Under the pieces are notes generated by a model. The model was not told the origin of the DNA. It searched no databases and was given only the letters and a program-made list of their open reading frames with translations. Both the position numbers and the translations under genes were made by a program. 17,804 bases of DNA, taken from NCBI GenBank assembly GCA_031394335.1, contig JANMXS010000244.1, forward strand, positions 1-17,804. Reading direction: 5' to 3'. This document shows, one piece after another, positions 1 to 7,402 of the stretch (the first letter of the stretch is position 1; each line of letters starts with the position of its first letter). The stretch comes from UKL13-2 sp031394335. Lineage in GTDB: Bacteria; Pseudomonadota; Gammaproteobacteria; Burkholderiales; Usitatibacteraceae.

Positions 1-180
1 CTGCAAAACCCGTTGTCAGGTTGGGTGAGCTCGTTCAGTCCATCGCCCAGATTGCCGATGTCCTCGGCACTGAGTCCGTGCAGGGTGAGGCTGAAAGCAG
101 CATCCTCAAACGCTGTGCAATAATCCTGATCGACTTCCGGCGATTGGTTGAAGTCCGGGTTGTTTGCTGCTTTCGGTTCT
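1..180 (-). other. Uncertain open frame at the window edge
   Basis: The minus strand is open from about position 200 to the left edge, reading an acidic, soluble-looking stretch (for example DQDYCTAFEDAAF and LSAEDIGNLGDGLNEL). No ATG, GTG or TTG start lies in that frame after its upstream stop, and no family is recognised. A plus-strand frame is also open across the same stretch and stops near 185. The segment could be the 5' part of a gene with an unusual start, a decayed gene remnant, or noncoding DNA. Only the fact that the frames are open is seen; everything else is inference. Confidence 0.2.
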
Positions 181-187
181 GCGTATA

Positions 188-214
188 ATTTATATTATGT
201 TAAATAATATAAAT
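188..214. promoter_or_regulatory. 11-bp perfect inverted repeat in an AT-only stretch
   Basis: Left arm ATTTATATTAT (188-198) and right arm ATAATATAAAT (204-214) are exact reverse complements separated by GTTAA. The whole 27 bp contains a single G and no C, inside otherwise GC-rich DNA. A perfect -10 hexamer TATAAT (184-189) abuts and overlaps the left arm. This is the layout of an operator over a promoter for the gene starting at 319, or for a leftward transcript. The protein that would bind is not known. Confidence 0.5.
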
Positions 215-318
215 ACATTAAATCAATTTGTTATGGCAATAATATAAAGTTATTTCTAATATATAGCTCTCTCTTCACGTTGCAGATGGCTGCCCTGTAA
301 CTCTCAAAGACATACACA

Positions 319-1227
319 ATGACGATTCGGCACGGATGGTACAAAGCAATTCTTTTAATCTTTGCGTTAGTCGCCGGGACCGGTAATGCGCAGACCGCGA
401 CTGAGTTGCCTGCTTCACGCGAAGGCGATTTCATTGCGCGTGACTTCCATTTCAAATCGGGCGAGGTCATGCCCGAGCTCAAACTGCACTACACCACCTT
501 CGGTAGCCCGGTTCGCGATGCCAAGGGCCGTATCACCAATGCGGTGTTGCTTCTGCATGGCACAGGCGGCTCGGGCAGCAGCCTGATTCGTCCAATTTTC
601 GCAAACGAGCTGTTTGGCCCAGGTCAATTGCTCGACACCTCAAAGTATTACCTGATCCTTCACGATAACCTCGGCCATGGAAAATCGAGCAAGCCCAGCG
701 ATGGCCTGCAGGCCAGGTTCCCGAGCTACGATTATGACGATATGGTGCTGGCGCAAAAGCGGCTGCTGGAAGCAGGCCTGGGCGTCAATCATTTGCGCCT
801 GATACTGGGCACTTCGATGGGCTGCATGCACGCCTGGATGTGGGGCGAAACCTGGCCCGATTTCATGGACGCCTTGATGCCCCTCGCCTGTCTACCGGTG
901 GAGCTGGCCGGACGTAACCGGCTCTGGCGCCGGATGCTGATCAACGCCATCCGCAACGACCCGGAGTGGAAAGGTGGTGAATACACAACCCAGCCGCGCG
1001 CCGCGTTGCAAACCGCAGCGCATTTTCTGATCATCGCCGGTAGCGCCCCGATCCAGATGCAAAAGAGCTTTCCAACCCGGGAAGCCGCCGATCGCTATAC
1101 CGACGAAGCGGTCACGCGCATGGCGACCGGCATCGAAAGAAACCTATGGGCACGGCACCCATACACGGGCGGTGGTGTGGCAAAAGTACCTGAAGGAATT
1201 GTTGGAGGCCTCAAAACCCTGAGCTAG
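319..1227 (+). pseudogene. MetX-like alpha/beta hydrolase with deleted and frameshifted C-terminus
   Basis: The 302-residue frame starts with a signal peptide (hydrophobic core about residues 9-20, likely cleavage after GNA at 25). It continues as a secreted alpha/beta hydrolase of the homoserine O-acetyltransferase-like group: oxyanion region LLLHGTGGSG, LHDNLGHGKSS, and the nucleophile elbow GTSMG. Up to about residue 275 it follows the family. The last 26 residues do not. Another frame from about 1142 to 1222 reads YGHGTHTRAVVWQKYLKELL, the usual family C-terminus with its catalytic histidine. The segment that normally carries the catalytic aspartate (about 60 residues by recalled family length) is absent. 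An internal deletion that also shifted the frame explains this, so the product is probably inactive. A sequencing or assembly error is the alternative. The ribosome-binding site is weak. Confidence 0.75.
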
Positions 1228-1267
1228 CGCCCTTCCCTCATCCCCTATTCCGTTAAACGAGGTCTGC

Positions 1268-1984
1268 ATGAAAATTGTTGCCCGTATTCCCCTGCTCATC
1301 GCGCTGATTGCGATCGCCGCATTGGCCCTGTCCGGTGTTGGCGTGCGCCAAGGATGGTGGACGTATCGTCTCGGCTTTCAGATCCTCGAATGGAGTGCTT
1401 ACGGTGGTTTGGCTGCGACCGCCGCAGCGGTCGTGGCAATGGCGATTCCCCAACTGCGCACGGGTGCGGTAGCGTATCTTTCAGTCAGCATGGTCATCGG
1501 GCTAGTTACTGGCTATCTGCCATGGCAATGGAAGCAACAGGCGCAGGCTCTGCCGAAAATTCACGACATCTCCACCGATTTGAGCAATCCCCCTCAGTTC
1601 GCCAAGATTCTTCCGCTGCGTGCTTCGGCGCCTAACCCGGCCGAATACGGCGGGCCTGAGATTGCCGCCGCACAGAGGTTGGGTTATCCGGATATTCAGC
1701 CGCGTGAGCTTGCACTTGCCCCAACCGACGCGTTTGCACGCGCCCTCGCCGCCGCAAAAGCCATGGGCTGGAAGATGGTTGATGCCGATGCGAGCAAAGG
1801 CATGATCGAAGCCACCGCCACTACGCTTTGGTTTGGCTTCAAGGACGATGTGGCGATACGCATCACGCCGACTGCGGCTGGCAGCCGCATCGATATGCGC
1901 TCAGTGTCACGGGTGGGCAGAAGCGACGTGGGTGCGAATGCGGCGCGGATTCGCAAATACTTCGGCAAGCTGGCAGAACAATAG
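1268..1984 (+). CDS. DUF1499 domain membrane protein
   Basis: The 238-residue protein has three N-terminal hydrophobic segments (about residues 5-27, 36-60 and 66-88), followed by a soluble domain. The soluble part resembles the DUF1499 family: an early IHDISTDLSNPPQF stretch, then RALAAAKAMGWKMVDADASKGMIEATATTLWFGFKDDVAIRI and a closing IDMRSVSRVGRSDVGANAARIRKYF. The function of the family is unknown. The start is supported by GAGG a few bases upstream of the ATG. The gene follows the broken hydrolase by 40 bp and could be co-transcribed with it. It ends only 5 bp before the convergent Sco gene, leaving no room for a terminator between them. Confidence 0.85.
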   Translation: MKIVARIPLLIALIAIAALALSGVGVRQGWWTYRLGFQILEWSAYGGLAATAAAVVAMAIPQLRTGAVAYLSVSMVIGLVTGYLPWQWKQQAQALPKIHDISTDLSNPPQFAKILPLRASAPNPAEYGGPEIAAAQRLGYPDIQPRELALAPTDAFARALAAAKAMGWKMVDADASKGMIEATATTLWFGFKDDVAIRITPTAAGSRIDMRSVSRVGRSDVGANAARIRKYFGKLAEQ

Positions 1985-1989
1985 ACTCG

Positions 1990-2628
1990 CTATTTACCTT
2001 TTCCGCTGCGCGTGGCCATCTTTGCCGCCAGCTTTACAAAGGCGGCATCGGCCTTGCCGATGGTAGCGGTCCTGCCGGCGATGCGCCCCTCGGCGTCGAG
2101 CAGGATCAGCACGCTGGTGTGATTGAAATCGCCGCTCGGTAATTGCCGGTACTGGATGCCCAGCACTGCTGCCAGCTTGCGGACATTGCGCGGATCGGTC
2201 CGCGCCAGCGTCCAAACCGGCTCGTCCAGGTGACGCTCCTCGGCAGCATGCTTCAGCGCCGCAATGTCATCACGCGAGGGATCGAAGGTCACCATCAGTA
2301 CCGGCAGCCGGTCGTTCCCGCCGGCCACCAGGCCATCCTCGGTACGTTTCAAACCTTCCACTATGCGTGGGCAGACGAACTCGCACGATGTATAGAACAT
2401 GGTGATCAGCACCGGTTGTCCGCGCCAATCGGCAAGTTGCGAGGCGCGGCCGTTCTGATCCATCAAAGGCATGGAAAGCTGGTAGATCGAATTCGTTGGC
2501 AGCGGCTTGTCGGGTGCCGCAACGGCCGCCATCGAAGCGCCTAAGGAAACGCCTAAGGCCGCATAGGCCAGCATCGTTACCAAACAGCGTGTCCATGCTG
2601 CGTTCATATGCACATTTTGCGTTTTCAT
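1990..2628 (-). CDS. Sco/SenC family copper chaperone
   Basis: This is a 212-residue thioredoxin-fold protein of the SCO1/SenC family. An N-terminal signal or anchor segment covers about residues 14-38. The copper-binding CxxxC is in TSCEFVCPRI (C82, C86) and the distal copper-ligand histidine is H170 in DFNHTS. Sco proteins deliver Cu to cupredoxin or oxidase copper sites, or act as thiol-disulfide reductants, on the periplasmic side. The chosen ATG overlaps the TGA of the preceding nirV-like gene (ATGA). GAGGAG lies 6 bases upstream, so translation is coupled; a longer frame back to 2658 has no such support. Lying third in the nirK operon, it more likely serves the nitrite reductase than an oxidase, although the cbb3 assembly gene ccoI lies elsewhere in the window. 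Confidence 0.9.
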   Translation of the reverse strand: MKTQNVHMNAAWTRCLVTMLAYAALGVSLGASMAAVAAPDKPLPTNSIYQLSMPLMDQNGRASQLADWRGQPVLITMFYTSCEFVCPRIVEGLKRTEDGLVAGGNDRLPVLMVTFDPSRDDIAALKHAAEERHLDEPVWTLARTDPRNVRKLAAVLGIQYRQLPSGDFNHTSVLILLDAEGRIAGRTATIGKADAAFVKLAAKMATRSGKGK

Positions 2629-3461
2629 CGTTTCTCCTCGTTCAGCGACCGGGCGCAACGAAAGCCCAGGTTGTTGGTGGTGTCGACAGCGCCGAGCGAC
2701 GAGAGCAGCGCGATGCGCATCAGCACGGCATAGTTATCGCGATCTTTCAGGCTGATGGCGCCGGCCCCGCAGAATTGCAATTTGTCCGGATCGCCCTGGT
2801 TGCGGCTGTCCGCGCTGACCAGCAAGGCATTGAAATCGTCGACCCATTCCCAAACCAGGCCATGCATATCGCGCACGCCATACGCGTTTGCCATCTTGCC
2901 GACCGACGACAACGGTATCGTTGACGGCTGCGAGTACCAGGAGAGGATTCGCGCGCGCCATGCCGGATCGCTGCGCGCATCACGATGCGTTTCATCGGCG
3001 GCGGCAACATACTCCCACTCATACCAGGTCGGTAGACGCGCGCCTTCGCTTTCGCAGAAAGCTTGCGCCGCGAACCAGCTCACACTGACCACCGGCTGAT
3101 CGCCTTTCGTGGTCTCGCCCAGCACCGTCGGGCCGCGCCACTGATGCAGATAGCTGGCATCGGTAAAGGTAGTCGGCGCGCGTCCGCGCTGCCATTTGCG
3201 CTCGCTCTTCACAAACGCGAGAAACTCGCCATTGGTGACCGGGGTGGCGCGTATGGCGAAGGCATCGATGCGCGTGGGCCTGTTGTCGGCGTCGTTGGCG
3301 AGCACGCTGGTCAGCGCCCCCGCGGGAACGGACACGTAGTCCGCCGCGAGGGTGCAGATTGGCATCGCGACCGCCAGCATTGCCACCGCCGTGGTCGCGA
3401 CCCTTAACCAGCTGCGTTGCAACCAGCTGCGTTGCAGCGTATTCGCAACGGTCGCTTGCAT
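2625..3461 (-). CDS. nirV: NirV-like formylglycine-generating-enzyme family protein
   Basis: The 278-residue protein has an N-terminal export signal (hydrophobic core about residues 23-38, AADYVSVPAG after the likely cleavage site). An FGE-sulfatase (SUMF1) domain follows: RIDAFAIRATPVTNGEFLAF, PVVSVSWFAAQAFCESEGARLPTWYEWEY, MHGLVWEWVDDF, and closing NLGFRCARS. The C-terminal half has the FCGAGA...RDNYAVLMR pattern seen in NirV proteins encoded next to nirK. The exact biochemical role of NirV is not established; a function in nitrite reductase maturation is assumed from gene linkage. The ATG overlaps the nirK stop by one base (TGATG), and the gene overlaps the Sco start by four, so all three are coupled. 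A 15-bp tandem duplication lies in the signal peptide. Confidence 0.85.
   Translation of the reverse strand: MQATVANTLQRSWLQRSWLRVATTAVAMLAVAMPICTLAADYVSVPAGALTSVLANDADNRPTRIDAFAIRATPVTNGEFLAFVKSERKWQRGRAPTTFTDASYLHQWRGPTVLGETTKGDQPVVSVSWFAAQAFCESEGARLPTWYEWEYVAAADETHRDARSDPAWRARILSWYSQPSTIPLSSVGKMANAYGVRDMHGLVWEWVDDFNALLVSADSRNQGDPDKLQFCGAGAISLKDRDNYAVLMRIALLSSLGAVDTTNNLGFRCARSLNEEKR
3406..3435 (-). repeat. 15-bp perfect tandem duplication in the nirV signal peptide
   Basis: AACCAGCTGCGTTGC occurs twice in direct succession (3406-3420 and 3421-3435). It keeps the frame and duplicates QRSWL just before the hydrophobic core of the export signal. This is a likely recent slippage event. It adds positive charge to the n-region. 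Confidence 0.9.
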
Positions 3462-4957
3462 CAGTGCTCCGCAGTCGATGCGGGCGCTGGTTGCGCACGC
3501 GCCTTCTTCACCTCGTCTGCGCTGATATTTCCGCCGGGGTTGCCCCAGGTATTGAGAACATAGGTGAGAATATTGGCAATGGCATCGTCATTGAGCTGGT
3601 TCATGGGCGGCATCACCGAGTTGTATTCTTTGCCGTTTACAGTAACCTTGCCGGTCAAGCCATGCAGCACGGTATAGATCGCTCGCTTGGGATCTTTCGC
3701 CAGGTAATCTGATTTTGCCAGCGGCGGAAATACACCCGACAACCCTTCGCCATTCGCCTGATGACAGACTGAGCAGGTGCCGGCAAACAACTGCTGACCG
3801 GCCTTGATCTGATCGTCCTTGGTCAACGTGCCGTCTGCAGCCGCTTTGCTGGCGATGGTAACGGCCGCCAGGTTGGGTCCGGCGCGATCACCCAGGTAAA
3901 CCGAATCGACTTCCTTGCCGGAATAGATCGCCTTGTTCTCGGGACCGTTGACCTTCAGGATGGCGAGCGCGCCCTTGTTGAAGGCGCGAAAAATCGAGTG
4001 GTCGACCAGTACGTAGCTCCCCGGCACTTCCGTGTGGAATTCGACGATGGCCGCTCCGCCGGCCGGGATCAAGGTGGTCTGCACATTGTGCTGCACATTG
4101 GTGCCGCCTTCATAACGTACATTGTCGAATATCTCGCCAATCACGTGAAAACTCGAAATCAGGTTCGGGCCGCCATTGCCGACGAACATGCGGATCTTCT
4201 GGTTGGTCTTGGCGACCAGGGCCTTGTCGCCGGTCAACGCGCCTTCCGCTCCGTTGAACAGAACGTAGGTGGGTCTCTCATCGATCGCCTTCTCCATGTC
4301 GAACGGCTGTAATCCCTTCTCGCGATACTTGCCGGTGGTATAGAAATCGCCCTGCATCACGTAGAACTCATGATCGACTTTCGGCAACCCACCTGGAGGC
4401 TCGACCAGGATCAGACCGTACATACCGTTGGCCACATGCATCCCCACGGGCGCCGTCGCGCAGTGGTATACGTAGATCCCTTCATTCAATGCCTTGAACG
4501 TGAACTGTGATTCATGTCCGGGTGCGGTAAAGCTCGATGCCGCACCGCCGCCGGGACCGGTCACCCCGTGCAAGTCGATGTTGTGCGGCATTTTGCTGCC
4601 GGGATGATTCTTGAGGTGAAATTCGACCGTATCGCCCTGTCGCACGCGAATGAAGCTGCCCGGTACGGTACCGCCGAAGGTCCAGAAGGTGTAGCTCACG
4701 CCTTCGGAGATCGGCATTTCCTTTTCGGTCACCTCCAGTTCCACGATCACCTTTGCCGGATATTTCCGCGTGATCGGCGGCGGCACAAAGGGCGGGCTGG
4801 TCAGGAGTGCGCGAATCGGCTTGCCTTGCGGCGGGCCGAAATCGCCCGGCGCCTTGGCGGCATCCAGCTTTGGCGCTGCCGACGCCAGTCCTGAACCCCC
4901 GACCATTGCGAGCGCGAGGCAAACTGCAACCGCCCAAGTGTTTCTTGTTCGTAACAT
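3461..4957 (-). CDS. nirK: Copper nitrite reductase fused to cytochrome c
   Basis: This is NirK, the periplasmic reductase of nitrite to NO in denitrification, in a three-domain form (498 residues). A signal peptide occupies residues 1-28 (cleavage near SAA|PKL). Two cupredoxin domains follow. Type 1 Cu ligands are H125, C166, H174 and M179. Type 2 Cu ligands are H130, H165 and H320. The catalytic aspartate and histidine are D128 (HNIDLH) and H271 (SFHVIG). A linker leads to a C-terminal class I cytochrome c with CSVCH (395-399) and probable Met ligand M449. The fused haem domain is known from Ralstonia-type NirK and passes electrons to the type 1 copper within one chain. The start at 4957 has GGAG 6 bases upstream. 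The longer frame from 5011 would place coding sequence over the predicted promoter and put extra residues ahead of the signal peptide. nirK leads the nirK-nirV-sco operon. Confidence 0.95.
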   Translation of the reverse strand: MLRTRNTWAVAVCLALAMVGGSGLASAAPKLDAAKAPGDFGPPQGKPIRALLTSPPFVPPPITRKYPAKVIVELEVTEKEMPISEGVSYTFWTFGGTVPGSFIRVRQGDTVEFHLKNHPGSKMPHNIDLHGVTGPGGGAASSFTAPGHESQFTFKALNEGIYVYHCATAPVGMHVANGMYGLILVEPPGGLPKVDHEFYVMQGDFYTTGKYREKGLQPFDMEKAIDERPTYVLFNGAEGALTGDKALVAKTNQKIRMFVGNGGPNLISSFHVIGEIFDNVRYEGGTNVQHNVQTTLIPAGGAAIVEFHTEVPGSYVLVDHSIFRAFNKGALAILKVNGPENKAIYSGKEVDSVYLGDRAGPNLAAVTIASKAAADGTLTKDDQIKAGQQLFAGTCSVCHQANGEGLSGVFPPLAKSDYLAKDPKRAIYTVLHGLTGKVTVNGKEYNSVMPPMNQLNDDAIANILTYVLNTWGNPGGNISADEVKKARAQPAPASTAEH

Positions 4958-4990
4958 TGCAGGCTCCATTTTGATTGATTGGACCCCAAC

Positions 4991-5029
4991 ATTAAAGTGT
5001 CGGGCAAACAAGCATTTGTTTTACATCAA
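4991..5029 (-). promoter_or_regulatory. FNR/DNR-type box and -10 of nirK
   Basis: Read on the minus strand, the box is TTGAT-GTAA-AACAA (5016-5029), one mismatch from TTGAT-N4-ATCAA. A -10-like TTTAAT (4991-4996, 5 of 6 matches) lies 29 bp from the box centre, slightly tighter than the usual class II spacing. Transcription would start near 4984, about 27 bases ahead of the chosen nirK start. NirK promoters are normally activated by NO- or oxygen-responsive Fnr-family proteins, and one is encoded at 11933. Confidence 0.65.
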
Positions 5030-5049
5030 TATCCTTCGATTTAAACGAC

Positions 5050-5079
5050 CGTTTGGCGCCTTGCCTATCGTTTGGCGCC
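5050..5079. repeat. 11-bp direct repeat upstream of nirK
   Basis: CGTTTGGCGCC occurs at 5050-5060 and exactly again at 5069-5079, a 19-bp period. The core of the second copy is the palindrome TGGCGCCA, and the first copy has TGGCGCCT. The pair lies just upstream of the nirK FNR-type box and could be two binding sites for a second regulator. Confidence 0.55.
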
Positions 5080-5356
5080 ACCGACTAATCCCTGACGCTC
5101 TGCGGAATTGGCTGGATACAGCGTGATCGACACCTTCTATCGGCACGCCGGCCGGGTATGGCGATGCCACGCTGACGGTCAGCGCTGCCCTGTCCGGACG
5201 CATGCCGAGTTCAAGGACGCGGTGCCGCTTGCCAGCACCGGGGCGTCGGCCTCATCTCCAAAAGCATAGCTTACCGTCTTGACGTCAATCCAGGTCGGTG
5301 AACGGTAACGCTAGTTGTATGACGCCGGGCTGGGCTCAGCCTTCTTTGCAGATCAT

Positions 5357-5370
5357 TTGCGGAATATCAA
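5357..5370 (+). promoter_or_regulatory. Possible FNR-type box upstream of the cytochrome c/usp pair
   Basis: TTGCG-GAAT-ATCAA has a perfect right half and TTG in the left half. The same half-site pair (TTGCG and ATCAA) recurs upstream of the hemerythrin gene. The expected -10 (near 5392-5397, CATGCT) matches only 3 of 6, so the promoter is weakly supported. Confidence 0.35.
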
Positions 5371-5444
5371 AATGCCCGGCAGCGTGTCGCGCATGCTTAG
5401 GCTTATGCATTTTTCGCGATTACACCATCGCGCACGAGGCCCAC

Positions 5445-5924
5445 GTGTTTCCTCCCTCACGAAAACATTTCTTTCCTCGTCTGTTGCTATCCCTTTGCAC
5501 GTACACGGCGGCCTCGACGATCGTGCTTTTAGCACCGCTGCAGGCTGCGCCTGGACTGGGTGAATGCCCGCAGCCGAGATTTACCGGAAAGGCGCCGGAC
5601 GAATACTTTGGAAAGAAGAATCCACTCGCAGGCGCGATACCCGATCTGGTGGCCGCCGAACGGCTTTACCTGGGCGAAACGGACCACGCCAACTGTGCCA
5701 TCTGCCACGGCAAAAAAGGCGACGGCAAGGGTGTGCTTGCAAGCCAGTACGATCCGCCACCGCGTAATTTTTCATGCGCCAAAACCGTTGATGGCGTGCC
5801 CGATGGGCAACTGTTCTGGATCATTCGCAATGGCTCCCCGGGGACATCAATGCCCCCGCATCAGAAACTTGCCGATGCCCAGATCTGGCAACTCGTGTCC
5901 TATCTCAGAAAACTCGCCAAATAA
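5445..5924 (+). CDS. Small periplasmic cytochrome c, GTG start
   Basis: The protein is a 159-residue monohaem class I cytochrome c. From the GTG start it has a basic n-region and a hydrophobic core at about residues 12-31, with cleavage near LQAA|PGL. The mature part carries CAICH (C84, C87, H88) and the probable axial methionine M136 in GTSMPPH. It probably carries electrons in the periplasm, possibly to NirK or a terminal oxidase; the partner is inferred. GTG at 5445 is chosen because GAGG lies 5 bases upstream and the signal peptide begins directly after it. An ATG at 5298 keeps the frame open but adds about 49 cysteine-rich residues ahead of the signal peptide and overlaps the possible promoter. 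The usp gene follows after 40 bp, suggesting one transcript. Confidence 0.85.
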   Translation: MFPPSRKHFFPRLLLSLCTYTAASTIVLLAPLQAAPGLGECPQPRFTGKAPDEYFGKKNPLAGAIPDLVAAERLYLGETDHANCAICHGKKGDGKGVLASQYDPPPRNFSCAKTVDGVPDGQLFWIIRNGSPGTSMPPHQKLADAQIWQLVSYLRKLAK

Positions 5925-5964
5925 ACACGGCGCCTACTTCGATAAAAAATAGAGGATCGTCACC

Positions 5965-6390
5965 ATGAAAATACTCGCTGCCATCGACGGCTCAGACAGC
6001 TCCTTGCGCGCGCTGCGCTATGTGATCGGCCATGCCGGCATGTTTGGCGCGGCACCGGAAATCGTTCTGATAAACGTGCATCTGCCTATTCCATCGGTGC
6101 GCGCCAAGGCCGTATTGGGCGCCGACGTGGTCGAACAGTATTACCGGGAGGAATCGGAACTGGCTCTTGCTCCAGCGCGGACATTGTTGAATAACGTGTC
6201 CTGCAACGTGATTGAGCGACGGGTCGTCGGTGATCCCGCCAGAGAGATCGTTGCTGCCGCCCACCAGCATGAGTGCGACATGATCGTCATGGGCACGCAT
6301 GGCCATAGTGCCCTCGGCACGCTGTTCATGGGGTCGGTGGCGATGCGGGTGATTGCCGACTCGCCGATTCCGGTGCTGATGGTGAAGTAA
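5965..6390 (+). CDS. Universal stress protein (UspA family)
   Basis: This is a 141-residue single-domain Usp protein. It has the N-terminal beta strand with the conserved aspartate (MKILAAIDGSDSS) and the ATP-binding G-2x-G-9x-G-S pattern at G110, G113 and G123-S124. It is therefore likely the ATP-binding type. Usp proteins of this kind accumulate under oxygen limitation, energy stress and growth arrest; no enzymatic role is claimed. AGAGG lies about 10 bases upstream of the ATG. It follows the cytochrome c gene and converges on the PRPP synthetase operon. Small Usp genes commonly sit in low-oxygen gene islands, which fits the window. Confidence 0.92.
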   Translation: MKILAAIDGSDSSLRALRYVIGHAGMFGAAPEIVLINVHLPIPSVRAKAVLGADVVEQYYREESELALAPARTLLNNVSCNVIERRVVGDPAREIVAAAHQHECDMIVMGTHGHSALGTLFMGSVAMRVIADSPIPVLMVK

Positions 6391-6410
6391 GCGAAGGATA
6401 GTCATACCTC

Positions 6411-6467
6411 AGGCGGGCAATTGATGGTGGGTTCCAATCTATTTTCCATCCCCTCGCCTCCTTTTTT
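6411..6467 (+). terminator. Possible terminator between convergent operons
   Basis: AGGCG (6411-6415) can pair with CGCCT (6455-6459), and inside this GATGG can pair with CCATC. A T6 run follows (6462-6467). The stem is interrupted and the loop is large, so this is a weak candidate. Its position between the stop of usp and the convergent PRPP synthetase stop fits. Confidence 0.35.
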
Positions 6468-6478
6468 CGGTCCACATC

Positions 6479-7402
6479 CTAATCCGCGCCCGCGTCTCGC
6501 CGGCGCGGATTGAATCTTTTCAAGACCTGATCTGTTGCGTTCGCCAATTCGCGGTCGAGCGCAATGGCGTTGCTTTCATGAGCCACCGTATTGCAGCTCA
6601 CAACCTGATCCACACCGGTCGCCTTCAGGCTTGCAAACGCGTCACCCGCAAACACGGCATGGATGACGATGCACACGGGTTTTGCGCCACCGCCCGTGCT
6701 GATTGCATGGACCGCAGCGATCAATGTGCCGGCGGTGGAGGCTATGTCGTCCACAATGACCGGCGTGCACTGTTTCAACGAGGGGCTATTCAGAACGGAG
6801 ACGGAAACGCTCAGATCGCCGCTGCGGACTTTGTCAAGCACCAGGAATGGCGCATTCGCATATTGCGCCACCTCGGAAACCCATTGCCGACTTTCTGAAT
6901 CCGGGCCGATCAGGAATGGGTTTTCAACATGCGCACGAACCCATGTGCCGATCGCCGGCGCCGCGCGTACCGCCTCGGCGGGAATGGTGTACACCGACTC
7001 GAGCGAAGCGATACGATGCAGATGGGGATCAACCGTTACCAGCCATTCAAAACTCCGGGAAATCAACCGTGCAAAGTACCTCGCGGTTACTGATTCACCG
7101 TTATTGAAGCGCATGTCTTGCCGCATATAAGCAAGATACGGTGCAATAAGCCCGACGCTGGCTGCTCCCAGGTCGCGGGCGAGTTCGGCAGCAAACAGCA
7201 GTGTGGCGAGTTTTTCGTCGGGGCGATCGAGTGTGCAAACGATCGCGACGTCCTTGTCGGCGAGGTCGGCGGCCACTGTCAATGAAGACTCGCCATCCGG
7301 AAACTGGTGCAACGCTATACCCGCCGATTCACAACCGATCGCGCGTGCGATCGCCGCAGAAGTCCTTTCGTTGCCCGGCATGGACAACAGACATTGCGTC
7401 AC
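6479..7402 (-). CDS. Ribose-phosphate pyrophosphokinase homologue of archaeal type
   Basis: The 307-residue protein belongs to the PRPP synthetase family (ribose 5-phosphate + ATP to PRPP + AMP). Seen motifs are FPDGE (34-38), APYLAYMRQDMRFNNGESVTA (87-107), the catalytic-region DPHLHR (125-130) and the PRPP-binding loop VIVDDIASTAGT (215-226). The PYLAYxRQDxxFNxGE form resembles archaeal PRPP synthetases as recalled, more than the PYFGYARQDRK form of housekeeping Prs. It is therefore probably not the main Prs. It begins with GTG overlapping the TGA of the upstream phosphorylase gene (GTGA), so translation is coupled. Sitting directly after an AMP/thymidine phosphorylase, it may make PRPP from the phosphorolysis product or work in a dedicated salvage route. 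This role is inference. Confidence 0.9.
   Translation of the reverse strand: MTQCLLSMPGNERTSAAIARAIGCESAGIALHQFPDGESSLTVAADLADKDVAIVCTLDRPDEKLATLLFAAELARDLGAASVGLIAPYLAYMRQDMRFNNGESVTARYFARLISRSFEWLVTVDPHLHRIASLESVYTIPAEAVRAAPAIGTWVRAHVENPFLIGPDSESRQWVSEVAQYANAPFLVLDKVRSGDLSVSVSVLNSPSLKQCTPVIVDDIASTAGTLIAAVHAISTGGGAKPVCIVIHAVFAGDAFASLKATGVDQVVSCNTVAHESNAIALDRELANATDQVLKRFNPRRRDAGAD

Larger units (their letters stand above)
4958..5444. other. Divergent intergenic region between nirK and the cytochrome c gene
   Basis: These 487 bp hold the nirK promoter and FNR-type box at the left, an 11-bp direct repeat (5050-5079) and a second, weaker FNR-type box (5357-5370) at the right. Short open frames in the middle (about 5105-5270) have no recognisable product and no good start signals. 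No RNA gene or mobile element is seen. Confidence 0.6.

Noticed and set aside
4958..5011. NirK start at 5011
   Set aside because: It would place the start at the edge of the FNR-type box and make the -10 region coding, and the signal peptide begins properly at 4957.
5021..5203. Leftward 60-residue frame between nirK and the cytochrome c gene
   Set aside because: No family resemblance, and its end overlaps the nirK FNR-type box and promoter. More likely chance openness in GC-rich DNA.
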